DNA from: a virus
Reading direction: 5' to 3' (one strand)
Length of the DNA: 32,438 nucleotides
Virus record (IMG/VR): IMGVR_UViG_3300006990_000101
Coordinates: 1 to 32,438 of that record
How positions within the stretch are numbered: the first letter of the stretch is position 1; the number at the start of each line of letters is the position of its first letter. The notes below the pieces were generated by a model. That model was not told the DNA's origin. It was given only the letters and a program-made list of their open reading frames with translations, and made no database searches. Of the stretch, positions 24,990 to 32,438 are shown in pieces. The translations under genes and the position numbers were made by a program.

Positions 24990-26207
24990 TTAATTGTTAA
25001 ATTTACTTCGTTTAATTTTCAACTTCGAACTATCTACTCCGTCAATTGCACGAACTTTAAAACCACCAACAAAAATATCCTCACTTCTTTTTTGACGTGG
25101 TTCACCTATTGTTGGATTTTTAGAACTTTCCATAACGGTTTTTATACCGTCACTTTTACCTTGTTCATAAAAATGGTTTACAATTCGATCAACGTTTTGA
25201 GCAGCATACATAGCTTTATGATAACCTTGTGTATCTTTAACATTACCCTCATTGTCTAAGAACTTCTCGACAAAATTGTTAATATTTGATTGATTTTCAG
25301 CTACTGCATTAGGGTCTTTAACACCGTATCTAAATTTCTTTTCACCTACTTCGAAGTCAAAACCTTTGAAATCTTCAGCAAAAAGTTTTTTAGTATCGTC
25401 AATAAATCTTCCATGCTTTTGTTTAGCTACTTCCTGATCTTTGTTGTATCTATTGAAAAAATCCATAGCTTTTTTCTGATCCGGATTACTGTATGATCTC
25501 AACTTGATTTCATCATAGTATTTCCCTTTCAGCTCTTCCAAATAGTTACGGGCTTTTGCAATTTCTTCTTTTTTAGCAAGATTTTTCTTTTTAATCTCAC
25601 GTTTATCATCTATCTCATCGTCTACTTTAAAATTTTCTTCCATAACAAAAGAAATTTCATCATCGTTTAAATGAGGTTTAGATTTTTTATAATATTCTTT
25701 TAAAAGAATATCATCATCAACGCTAGTATAATCAGCGTTAAGTCTTGTATAATCTTCTATAGTACCTCCAGTTTCCTTCATAAAATCTACCAATTTTTCT
25801 ATATTTTCTGGTAATTGAATTTTAGGTGTTTCAACTATTGGCTCTTGTAATGGCTTTTCGGCCACCTTTTCAATTTCTTTAATAGGCGAGCTGGACTCTT
25901 CAACGGTTGTTGCTCCTCCAGCGTCCATCTTTTCGCCATCTCCGGTTCGTTCGCCCACATCCACTGTCTTTGTTTCTCCGATTTGAATGGCATCGTCTTG
26001 TGGTTTTTTAGTTAAATCTACTTTTATAGGTGGTTCTATTTTGTTATTACCTTCTAACGAGGTATCAACCTTTGATAAATCTACTTTAAAGGTTTTATCT
26101 TTTTTTCCTTTAAATTTTTCAAACTTGGGTTTTTTCATTTTCATATCCCCACCTTCAGCAATAGCTTCTTTAGCTACCTCTGGCTTTGTTGTTTCTTTTT
26201 CTGACAT
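24990..26207 (-). CDS. Scaffold-like charged protein, 405 aa
   Basis: No named domain is visible. The protein is highly charged, lysine- and glutamate-rich and mostly helical. It has a disordered N-terminal 120 residues (repeated KPKFEKFKGKKDK-type and GDGEKMDAGG-type runs) and a coiled-coil-rich second half. A gene with this make-up placed between portal and major capsid protein is typically the scaffolding protein that directs prohead assembly and is later removed. That role is inferred from position and composition. A basic C-terminus (VDSSKLKIKRSKFNN) would suit capsid-protein binding, as known for P22-type scaffolds. The stretch at about 25855-25980, within the disordered part, is unusually GC-rich for this genome. 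Confidence 0.65.
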   Translation of the reverse strand: MSEKETTKPEVAKEAIAEGGDMKMKKPKFEKFKGKKDKTFKVDLSKVDTSLEGNNKIEPPIKVDLTKKPQDDAIQIGETKTVDVGERTGDGEKMDAGGATTVEESSSPIKEIEKVAEKPLQEPIVETPKIQLPENIEKLVDFMKETGGTIEDYTRLNADYTSVDDDILLKEYYKKSKPHLNDDEISFVMEENFKVDDEIDDKREIKKKNLAKKEEIAKARNYLEELKGKYYDEIKLRSYSNPDQKKAMDFFNRYNKDQEVAKQKHGRFIDDTKKLFAEDFKGFDFEVGEKKFRYGVKDPNAVAENQSNINNFVEKFLDNEGNVKDTQGYHKAMYAAQNVDRIVNHFYEQGKSDGIKTVMESSKNPTIGEPRQKRSEDIFVGGFKVRAIDGVDSSKLKIKRSKFNN

Positions 26208-26238
26208 AATAAAATATTATAAAATTAATAATAACCGA

Positions 26239-28680
26239 TTAAACGCCCGGTTGCGGCGGTTGTTCTAATGAAGGAACAGGCATGTCAACCATAGCAGGCT
26301 GAGCACCTCCAGGAGGTAAACCTGGTTGTTCAAAATTAGAAGGTGGTAAATCATTTTGTCTTTGGCTAATCATTTTACTTTGTTGAGTAGCTTCTTGTTT
26401 TGATCTACTATCTTTTCTATCTTCAATAGCACCTTCTTTTTCTTTCATAGCTTCTATCTCAAGCTGCTTAAGTTGCATGTCATATTGATGTTTAATCTCC
26501 ATTTCTTGCTGTTTAATCTGCCAAGCAGTTTGCATACGTTGTATTTCCATTTGGTTTTTAGCTTGTTCGTATTGAACATTAGCACCGGATATAGCTTGTT
26601 GTTTTTCAACTTCAGCCATAGCCTGAGCTTGCTGTGTTTGTTGCTGTGCTTGCGCTTGCGCTTGAATATTAGCTTGTTGAGCTTGTTGCTCTTGTTCTTG
26701 TCTTTTTCTACGTTTTTGTTTTAAAACATCATTAGCTAGTTTAAGATTTTTGATTTGACGTATATCTATAGCGTCTTCTAAATCAATACCACCTTGTTGT
26801 AAAGCCATTTGTATGTTTTGTTCTAACATAGCTTTATCTTCTTCCTCTGGTTCTAACTCTAAGTATATACCAAAATCATGAAGATTTAAGTTTTGTATTT
26901 CTGATAAAGTACCTACATTGTAAGTAGATATAGAGCTTTTTAAAGACTCTAGTGTTAAAGGATAATTTAAAGAATCTGCAATTTTTAATGATATATTTTC
27001 ACAAGTTCTTAATGTTAACCATAAACTAGACTGTAATATATGTTTTGTAGCTGTGTTAGAAGCATTAGCAGCCATTTTTTGTAAACCAACTAAAGCATCT
27101 TTATCAGGCATACTACCATCTCTAGCCTCATTTAATCCGGTCACGTCTCTTATCATTTGTAGATAATACTGATACGTTTGTATTAAACTAGCTATTTTAG
27201 CGTTACCACCACCTGATTGTAATTCTTGTATAGGAACTTTACCTCTATTAAGTTCTCCTTCTTGCGTCAACGATCTACCAACAATACTACCAGTTTGGAA
27301 ATACATATTTAATGCCTCCGCTGGATTATAGTTTGTACCATTACCAAGATCAACCTCAGCCAAACCATCCATGTCTAAGAACACACCGTCTGGTACCATT
27401 CTTGCGATAACTTGTTGTAGCTTTAAATGAGTTAACTGTATCATATCAGCAAACCCTGTTATTTTACTAACTATAGAGTTTATTTTTCCTTGATACATTC
27501 TAGGTGCGCAAATAGCATAGCTCATTTCTACTTTAGTAGTATCAGAAAAAGGTCTTGTCATATTTTCAGCCAACCTCCACTCAATCATTTCATTGTTACC
27601 AACTATTTTAGCACCTTTATAAAGTACCTCTATTTTTCTAGAAACCTTTTTAAAAGTATCTGCTTCTGGTGGATTAAATTGATCTGTTTTTACTAATGAT
27701 TTTTCTAAACCGTGCTCTGTTTGTTTTATTTTAAATACTTGAGTATTGTACGTTTTATATTCAAAATACATAACCTGCACAGTATCAGGATCATAAGTAG
27801 TCCAACCGTATACAGGATCTCTATTTGTTTTAGCTTTTGATATTCTATCTAAATCTGATTCTGTTAAATCAGGAAATTGTTTTGCTATTTCAGCAATAGT
27901 TAATGACTTTATTTCACCAACGTAATATATATCTTCAAAGTTAGGATCTTCAGTATAAGAATATATTAACCTAGCAGGATCAACATAATCAACGGTTACA
28001 CCGTTTGCTTTATTCCAATTAGTTTTAACTGCTCCAATACCTAAAGTAACTAAATCATAATTAAATCTTTTTCTTATGTTTTCAAATCTATTTTTAGAAA
28101 GTTGATTATTTATTACTTCTTCTTCAGCTATTTCAATTGAAGACTTATAACTAAGTCTCATGTGTATGTCTAACTCATCTTCATTTTCAGGTAAACCAGC
28201 AGGATCACCTGTATTAAATTCATTTATACCTAACTTACCTTGTAGTTCTTGTAAATAAGGTTTAGCTAACATGTCTTGCATTATAGCGTTAGCATAGTCT
28301 GTTCTTTTCTTTAATGAAACTGGATCCTGTGCAAAAGCTTTTATATCAAAAACTTTATTAGAAATACCATTAACAACTATATCTACAAATTTTGAAACAA
28401 CAGGAACAGGTTTCCAATCTAAATTTAAATAAGACATATCACCATTAATAGCTAATTCGTCTTTATATTTTTGAACTGGTTGCTCGCCTCTAGCATATAA
28501 TCTTAACGTGTGAAATCTATTAAAAGAACTTGCAAATCTAGTTCCATTACCACCTTGTCTCCACCACTCACTTTCTATAGCTTGCGCAACCTTTCTACCA
28601 TACTCTAATGTTGATTTCTCAGCATCAGGCACTACTTGACTAGGGAAAGCACTGTTTGGATTTGCTAAATTTGTATTCAT
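26239..28680 (-). CDS. Portal protein, 813 aa
   Basis: The portal is the dodecameric ring at the capsid vertex through which DNA enters and leaves. The call rests on position directly after the terminase, on size and on a portal-like core. The N-terminal part (about residues 80-130) has the LDWKPVPVVSKFVDIVV pattern seen in crAss-like and marine phage portals. A later GLNEARDGSMPDKDALV segment resembles the clip/wing region of these proteins. From about residue 655 to the end the chain is a Gln-rich coiled coil followed by a Pro-rich tail, an extension beyond the usual portal fold that may line or plug the barrel. It begins exactly where the terminase ends, so translation is probably coupled. 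Confidence 0.85.
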   Translation of the reverse strand: MNTNLANPNSAFPSQVVPDAEKSTLEYGRKVAQAIESEWWRQGGNGTRFASSFNRFHTLRLYARGEQPVQKYKDELAINGDMSYLNLDWKPVPVVSKFVDIVVNGISNKVFDIKAFAQDPVSLKKRTDYANAIMQDMLAKPYLQELQGKLGINEFNTGDPAGLPENEDELDIHMRLSYKSSIEIAEEEVINNQLSKNRFENIRKRFNYDLVTLGIGAVKTNWNKANGVTVDYVDPARLIYSYTEDPNFEDIYYVGEIKSLTIAEIAKQFPDLTESDLDRISKAKTNRDPVYGWTTYDPDTVQVMYFEYKTYNTQVFKIKQTEHGLEKSLVKTDQFNPPEADTFKKVSRKIEVLYKGAKIVGNNEMIEWRLAENMTRPFSDTTKVEMSYAICAPRMYQGKINSIVSKITGFADMIQLTHLKLQQVIARMVPDGVFLDMDGLAEVDLGNGTNYNPAEALNMYFQTGSIVGRSLTQEGELNRGKVPIQELQSGGGNAKIASLIQTYQYYLQMIRDVTGLNEARDGSMPDKDALVGLQKMAANASNTATKHILQSSLWLTLRTCENISLKIADSLNYPLTLESLKSSISTYNVGTLSEIQNLNLHDFGIYLELEPEEEDKAMLEQNIQMALQQGGIDLEDAIDIRQIKNLKLANDVLKQKRRKRQEQEQQAQQANIQAQAQAQQQTQQAQAMAEVEKQQAISGANVQYEQAKNQMEIQRMQTAWQIKQQEMEIKHQYDMQLKQLEIEAMKEKEGAIEDRKDSRSKQEATQQSKMISQRQNDLPPSNFEQPGLPPGGAQPAMVDMPVPSLEQPPQPGV

Positions 28681-30900
28681 TTACTTAATTATTTTTGAAA
28701 CTAAACCTTTGTTATTATATCTTTTTATACCAAGGTCAATAGGTTTTCTTATTATTCTATTTACAGGAGCATATCGGTTTTTATTACAAGCCATTATTGC
28801 TAAACCCGAACTAATAGAAGCATCATGAGATGTTCTGTTATTTATATCAAAAGCAGCCCAGTCTTCTAATGTTCTTTGGAAATAAACATCTCCATAATTT
28901 TCACCATCAAAACCTACTGCATTTTCTATATAAGATTCAATAGCAGCTGCGTGAGCTTGCTTAATATCTTCACTAGAATTAGGTATACCACCTATTTCTC
29001 TTTCTGTAACTGATAGTTTAGTATAAACTTTATCAGGCCTATTCATTGCAAAACCTCTATATCCTCTACGTTTAAAATGATATAAAAGCCTAGGTTTATT
29101 ATTTTCACATAGTATTGGCATTCCATAAAAAATACAAGCCATTAACACGTCTTCAAAGAAGATCTCAGCTGTTTGAGGTCTAGCAATGTATTCTAAAAAG
29201 AAATGATCTGATGGCGCGTCTTCCATGCTAAATTTGGTTAAGCCATGAAGCGATCCGTTAGAACCTCTTTTATCTACTGTACCTGATATATCATATGGAT
29301 CACATCCAAAAGCTCCTAAATGATCATTACCTGGATATTTTATACCATTTTTTTCAATATATCTATTTTGTAGATTAGCATTAGGTATCCATGTTATAAA
29401 AAATCTTCCTTGTGGGTTAGGTGCAAACGTAACTCTAGTATCTTTTATTCCATTTTGCCATATAAAATTACCTTGTGTAACTAATTTTTTATTATCAGCG
29501 TCTTCGTTAAAATCTATTTGCTGATATATTCTAGTTAGATTAAATAAAGACGACTTGGATTCGTCTCTAAAAGCATGCTTTGTAGTTCTAGGAAATTGTC
29601 TATAAAACTCATTTAAAGCATCTTGGTCGTTTTTTAATCCATCAACTTCGTTATCCCAATATTCGAGTACTCCAATATCGATAAATTCTCCTTGAGGTCC
29701 TTTAATTTCAGTTGATGGTGTGTTGAATACAGGTAAGCCATAAGCATCAATGTATCCTTCGTAGTTCCATTCCATAGGTATGAACAAACTATATAATCCC
29801 GAGCTAGTCTGTCCATTGCGGTTTCTTTTTGTAACATCGGAATCATCATATAGTTTTTTAAAGTTTCTACCACCTTTATCTAAAGCATTTGATGTTGATC
29901 CCATCATACACTTACCAATAATTTTACTACCTAATCTAAGGGTGGTTTTCGTAACCCTCCAGTTGTTGAGGATGTTGTTCGGCTTCTCCCACTTCCCCGA
30001 TTCATCATGTACGAGGAGTTTGAGTTTCTCTCCATCGTAGGAGTTATCCCCCGTGTTCTTCCAGTCGATTGTGGTGTCCAATCCCTTGAGTTCCTGTAAG
30101 GTTTCGTCAGCGGAGGTGACGGTGATGGAACGTCTGGTAAATTTACTGGCTGGGACTCTGTAGGCAAGCTCGGTCTTTGGACGGTCCATTCCGTCCTGGG
30201 TCGGCTTGAAAAAGAAGGGGTAGTTAACTGATATGGGTACCACCTTATCGGTAAACATCTTCTTGGCATCAGGCCCAGACTTTGATAAAATGCCATATCG
30301 TGAGTCGCTGGATATAGTTGCCAGGTTAACCACCTCTCCCGATGCCATGAATGAAAACCCAGAACGCCTGTTCTTAAGGTAACACATTCCATAGGATCGT
30401 ACGTCAGCCTTACAAGCTTCCCAGAAAATGAAGAATAATCTATTTGATTCTCGAAAGTCTGGTGCCCCAACGTCAATTTTACTCCACTGCAAGTACATGT
30501 AATGAGTACCAGTAATGTAAGTAGGAACATCTTTGTTATAAAACCAAAAACCTTTCTCCCTACAGGTAAACTCATTATCGATGTAATCATACCATTTTTC
30601 TTTAAAGTCTTCTGGATATTCTCTCCAGTCAAACACTGTTTTTATTCTTGATAAAACCTTAGGTAATTCTTTTTTTTCCCAAGTATTGCTATCAAATTTT
30701 TTTATATCTTTAGCTTTAGGTAAAGCTATTTTAAGATTTTGAATATCATATATATCACCTATAGTTCCATCTTTACTAATTACAACTATATCATGTTCTT
30801 TATTATAACCATATTCCCATTTTTTATAACGGTTCATTCTGTTTATAATCTTAGGTTTTATATGATTATCTAATATTTTATATAAATTTTGCTCGTACAT
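28681..30900 (-). CDS. terL: Terminase large subunit (packaging ATPase and nuclease), 739 aa
   Basis: This is the motor that pumps DNA into the prohead and cuts the concatemer. The ATPase half has a terminase-type deviant Walker A (K-N-R-R-S-G-F-S at residues 177-184), a Walker B (LLVHDE, D299 and E300) and a coupling motif (GSTSN, 334-338). The C-terminal RNase H-like nuclease half shows acidic residues in FGCDPYD (D534, D537) and the late SHDA motif (D693) followed by a small-residue helix. The length is at the long end for the family and fits crAss-like and marine podovirus enzymes. The stop directly abuts the portal start. Oddly, bases 29941-30420 (residues about 161-320) have about 50% GC and different codon choice from the rest of the gene (see findings), yet no frame is broken. 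Confidence 0.93.
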   Translation of the reverse strand: MYEQNLYKILDNHIKPKIINRMNRYKKWEYGYNKEHDIVVISKDGTIGDIYDIQNLKIALPKAKDIKKFDSNTWEKKELPKVLSRIKTVFDWREYPEDFKEKWYDYIDNEFTCREKGFWFYNKDVPTYITGTHYMYLQWSKIDVGAPDFRESNRLFFIFWEACKADVRSYGMCYLKNRRSGFSFMASGEVVNLATISSDSRYGILSKSGPDAKKMFTDKVVPISVNYPFFFKPTQDGMDRPKTELAYRVPASKFTRRSITVTSADETLQELKGLDTTIDWKNTGDNSYDGEKLKLLVHDESGKWEKPNNILNNWRVTKTTLRLGSKIIGKCMMGSTSNALDKGGRNFKKLYDDSDVTKRNRNGQTSSGLYSLFIPMEWNYEGYIDAYGLPVFNTPSTEIKGPQGEFIDIGVLEYWDNEVDGLKNDQDALNEFYRQFPRTTKHAFRDESKSSLFNLTRIYQQIDFNEDADNKKLVTQGNFIWQNGIKDTRVTFAPNPQGRFFITWIPNANLQNRYIEKNGIKYPGNDHLGAFGCDPYDISGTVDKRGSNGSLHGLTKFSMEDAPSDHFFLEYIARPQTAEIFFEDVLMACIFYGMPILCENNKPRLLYHFKRRGYRGFAMNRPDKVYTKLSVTEREIGGIPNSSEDIKQAHAAAIESYIENAVGFDGENYGDVYFQRTLEDWAAFDINNRTSHDASISSGLAIMACNKNRYAPVNRIIRKPIDLGIKRYNNKGLVSKIIK

Positions 30901-31178
30901 TACTTAGCTCTTCTTTCAGCAAAACCTTTAAAAGGTTTTTCTTTTTTAACCTGTTCTTTAGGTTTATCATCTAACATATCTTGCTCCTCTTGTATTCTGC
31001 TTAATATTTCAAAAGCATCGAATATAGCTAGTTTTTTTGTAGCAGCTGCGTTTTTTAATCTATCCGCGGAAATATCTGGTCCAAAATCTATAATTGGCTC
31101 TTTAGCAACTTTAATTAATTCTTTAACTGCTACTCGCCCAGCTTGGATTATATTCAACTTCGTCTCCTTGTTGCTCAT
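30900..31178 (-). CDS. Hypothetical helical protein upstream of terminase, 92 aa
   Basis: A helical, lysine-rich protein without a recognised domain. It starts at the ATG at 31178, inside the previous gene and in another frame. No other Met occurs until near residue 68, so this start is well supported. The middle part (about residues 35-70) is an amphipathic helix containing AIFDAFEILSRIQEEQDM, and the tail is very basic (KPFKGFAERRAK). Its stop overlaps the terminase start codon (TAATG at 30900). Position, size and helix content would fit a small terminase subunit or another packaging accessory, but no DNA-binding motif can be named with confidence. Confidence 0.75.
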   Translation of the reverse strand: MSNKETKLNIIQAGRVAVKELIKVAKEPIIDFGPDISADRLKNAAATKKLAIFDAFEILSRIQEEQDMLDDKPKEQVKKEKPFKGFAERRAK

Positions 31179-31728
31179 ACTTTATAACAATATCATTTGA
31201 TTTCATACAATAAATTCGTTTGCCATCAATAACAAACTCCCACTCACGACCTGGTTTATATCCAACCATGTCTCCTGGGTTAATATTAGATGCCTCTAGC
31301 TCACTATTACCTATTTTTAATATTCCAACACATTTCTTTTCAATATCAGTTGTTAGAGGGTTGTTGTCTTTTATAGGCATAACAAAACATCTATTCATAA
31401 ATGGTAGCCATTTTTTATTTTCTTTACGTAAGTATATTTGATTTGGCTTACAAAAGTATAAATCTTTTTTAAAATATTGACCGCTGTTTCTTTCGTTGCC
31501 TCTTATATCGTACCATCTTCTAAATATATTATGGTGAACTATAATTTCATCACCTATTTTTATATCAGTACAAAAAGCTAAAGGCGTTGCAACAACAATA
31601 GCGTTTCTACTAACAAGCTTATGATCTTCTATGTTAGCATTAACTATAAGATTTTTATCACCTACTTTAATTTCGTTATTATACCTACCTAATTTAGGTT
31701 TGATAATAAAATTATATATGCTTTCCAT
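31123..31728 (-). CDS. GroES-like beta-barrel protein (possible phage co-chaperonin), 201 aa
   Basis: The sequence shows two passages with a GroES/gp31-type pattern. Near residues 50-70 it reads as a beta-strand, then KIGDEIIVHHNIFRRW. The C-terminal part has GDMVGYKPG, then E-F-V-I-DGKRIY and KSNDIVIKYE, matching the GroES order of GD-x-V, a loop, a strand and a final S/E-DI-hydrophobic ending. At 201 aa it is twice the usual GroES length (about 95 aa), so it may hold a long insertion or two barrel halves. Phage-encoded GroES relatives (T4 gp31, RB49 CocO) help host GroEL fold the capsid protein. The capsid gene lies about 6 kb downstream on the same strand. The assignment is inference from pattern. 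Its 3' end overlaps the following gene by 56 bases. Confidence 0.45.
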   Translation of the reverse strand: MESIYNFIIKPKLGRYNNEIKVGDKNLIVNANIEDHKLVSRNAIVVATPLAFCTDIKIGDEIIVHHNIFRRWYDIRGNERNSGQYFKKDLYFCKPNQIYLRKENKKWLPFMNRCFVMPIKDNNPLTTDIEKKCVGILKIGNSELEASNINPGDMVGYKPGREWEFVIDGKRIYCMKSNDIVIKYEQQGDEVEYNPSWASSS

Positions 31729-31955
31729 TAATATTCTAAATCATACTCAACGGATATAGCCATGTTAGAGTTAAACTTCTTCCATGGCATAACCTCATCT
31801 TGTTTTTTTATATAAATATTATAAGAATTATCTGCGTCACTAAAAACTATATTATGTATATGATGACCACCATAAACAGATTGGCCAACAGAATAATGCA
31901 TAGCTTCGTTTTTATAGTCCGCGCCTATACTTATCTTTCTTATAACTGAGTCCAT
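31728..31955 (-). CDS. Hypothetical protein, 75 aa
   Basis: A short protein without a recognised domain. It begins MDSVIRKISIGADYKNEAMHY, is rich in aromatic residues and His (GGHHIHNIVF in the middle), and has alternating hydrophobic and polar residues that suggest a small beta-rich fold. It has no signal peptide. Its stop codon overlaps the start codon of the next gene (TAATG at 31728), so the two are probably translationally coupled. It lies in the block just ahead of the terminase, where phages often keep small packaging or host-takeover proteins. I have a vague memory of similar proteins in marine phage metagenomes but cannot assign a role. Confidence 0.7.
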   Translation of the reverse strand: MDSVIRKISIGADYKNEAMHYSVGQSVYGGHHIHNIVFSDADNSYNIYIKKQDEVMPWKKFNSNMAISVEYDLEY

Positions 31956-31957
31956 GT

Positions 31958-32218
31958 TTATTTTTCCTCAGTCTTCTCTTCTTCTTTTACTTCTTCGTAA
32001 GAACCATCAGTTAAATTGATATTAACTTGACCATACTTTTCTTCAAGTTCTTTTTTAGTTACATCTAATTCTTTTAAGAACTCAGAATAAGCTTGCATGA
32101 TTTCAGCTTTTTTTACTTCTAAAGAACCAAGATCTAATACACATTGCTGTATTTTTCCTGTTTGTTCTTTAACTGTTTTTAATTCTTGCTCTTCAATTTT
32201 GTTTACTTTTTCACTCAT
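31958..32218 (-). CDS. Small acidic coiled-coil protein, 86 aa
   Basis: This protein of unknown function is almost entirely charged and helical. A long heptad-like stretch (about residues 5-65, rich in Glu, Lys, Leu and Gln) predicts a coiled coil. The C-terminus is strongly acidic and lysine-rich (KEEEKTEEK). It has no signal peptide or membrane segment. It sits directly upstream of a 75-aa gene, with two bases between its TAA and the next ATG, at the head of the run leading to the terminase. The AT-rich leader at 32219-32274 is the only space nearby for a promoter, but I see no clear consensus. A small terminase subunit is possible from position and coiled-coil character, but no helix-turn-helix is visible, so I leave it unnamed. 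Confidence 0.7.
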   Translation of the reverse strand: MSEKVNKIEEQELKTVKEQTGKIQQCVLDLGSLEVKKAEIMQAYSEFLKELDVTKKELEEKYGQVNINLTDGSYEEVKEEEKTEEK

Positions 32219-32274
32219 TTGATTAAATTTTAATTATTATTACTATATTTATTATTACTTGTTAAAGTTTTGTT

Positions 32275-32438
32275 TTACTTTTTATATATCTTTGTAGCTT
32301 TTTCCGTCGTGCGTCCTCCGAAATAGGCTAAAATTACAGACATCATGACCTTCTCAAAAGTATCATTCCATAAGCTATTAATATGAAAAGGCAAGTCCTC
32401 AATACTATCAAGAATACCAGCTAACGAAAATATAACTA
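32275..32438 (-). CDS. C-terminal part of a small membrane/holin-like protein (cut by window edge)
   Basis: An open frame enters from the right edge and runs 54 codons to a TAA at 32277-32275. The start lies outside the window. The visible tail has a hydrophobic stretch (VIFSLAGIL), a short polar part containing DLPFHINSLWND, a second hydrophobic stretch (VMMSVILAYFGG) and a basic end (RTTEKATKIYKK). This arrangement, with a last membrane segment followed by GGR-T-EK and a lysine-rich cytoplasmic tail, is what I remember from three-helix phage holin-like proteins, but only the end is visible. It is the first gene of the visible minus-strand run. About 55 very AT-rich bases separate it from the next gene. 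It could be any small inner-membrane protein. Confidence 0.5.
   Translation of the reverse strand, partial: VIFSLAGILDSIEDLPFHINSLWNDTFEKVMMSVILAYFGGRTTEKATKIYKK

Noticed and set aside
29931-30632. A 233-codon open frame on the minus strand inside the terminase gene
   Set aside because: It lies in another frame over the GC-rich patch, where stop codons are rarer. Its product is Arg/Ser/Thr-rich without domain character, while the terminase frame holds all catalytic motifs.
32219-32274. A promoter in the AT-rich leader ahead of the coiled-coil gene
   Set aside because: The stretch is AT-rich throughout, but I cannot find a convincing Bacteroidota-type -33/-7 pair at the right spacing, so I do not report one.
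1-32438. Stop-codon reassignment as seen in some crAss-like phages
   Set aside because: The genes read through cleanly with the standard code and end mostly in TAA, with TAG at 2284 and 14737. I noticed no TGA used as a stop, but AT-rich phages favour TAA, and no in-frame TGA or TAG interrupts the recognised domains.
1-32438. tRNA genes, CRISPR arrays, integrase or insertion sequences
   Set aside because: Genes leave no gap larger than about 65 bases. No repeat-spacer pattern, cloverleaf or transposase/integrase motif was seen.

Overview
The window is a late (structural and lysis) module of an uncultured, low-GC, tailed double-stranded DNA phage. Every gene I can support lies on the minus strand, so the reading order is from high to low coordinates. 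Both window edges cut through a gene. The short-tailed (podovirus) layout, P22 gp10-like stabilization protein, neck proteins, Gln-rich portal and giant virion protein most resemble crAss-like phages and related uncultured marine phages. That placement rests on remembered sequence patterns and gene order, not on a search. A Bacteroidota host, probably an aquatic flavobacterium, is suggested by three things: about 30-35% GC, AT-rich leaders without Shine-Dalgarno sequences, and two signal peptides that end so that the mature protein starts with Gln.

Layout in transcription order. (1) 32438-30900: the end of a small membrane or holin-like protein, a coiled-coil protein, a 75-aa protein, a GroES-like beta-barrel protein and a 92-aa protein that overlaps it. 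(2) 30900-23510: packaging and capsid genes, namely large terminase, portal, scaffold-like protein and major capsid protein. (3) 23509-22618: a 255-aa capsid-linked protein between two strong RNA hairpins that probably step down expression after the capsid gene. (4) 22617-15189: two neck or ring proteins, then the tail stabilization/muzzle protein, which appears split into a 1367-aa and a 457-aa gene. (5) 15183-3562: a cupin-fold protein, a gp14-like ejection protein, a 368-aa unknown protein and a 3109-aa giant protein carrying a zinc-protease motif and a HAD-phosphatase module. (6) 3558-1: a 29-aa peptide, an exported beta-barrel-like protein, several very small basic proteins, a one-pass membrane protein, an exported redox-dead thioredoxin-like protein and an M15 endolysin.

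The genes are packed tightly. Many start codons overlap or abut the previous stop (TAATG at 31728, 30900, 1783 and 933; direct abutment at 28680 and 2283), which points to translational coupling within long late transcripts. No gene-free stretch exceeds about 65 bases. I found no tRNA, CRISPR array, insertion sequence or integrase.

The most striking signal is a patch of about 480 bases inside the terminase gene (29941-30420). Its GC jumps to about 50%, with sharply different codon choice, against about 30% on either side. The reading frame stays intact and the patch covers the Walker A to Walker B ATPase core. It looks like allele replacement by recombination from a higher-GC relative, or an assembly chimera.
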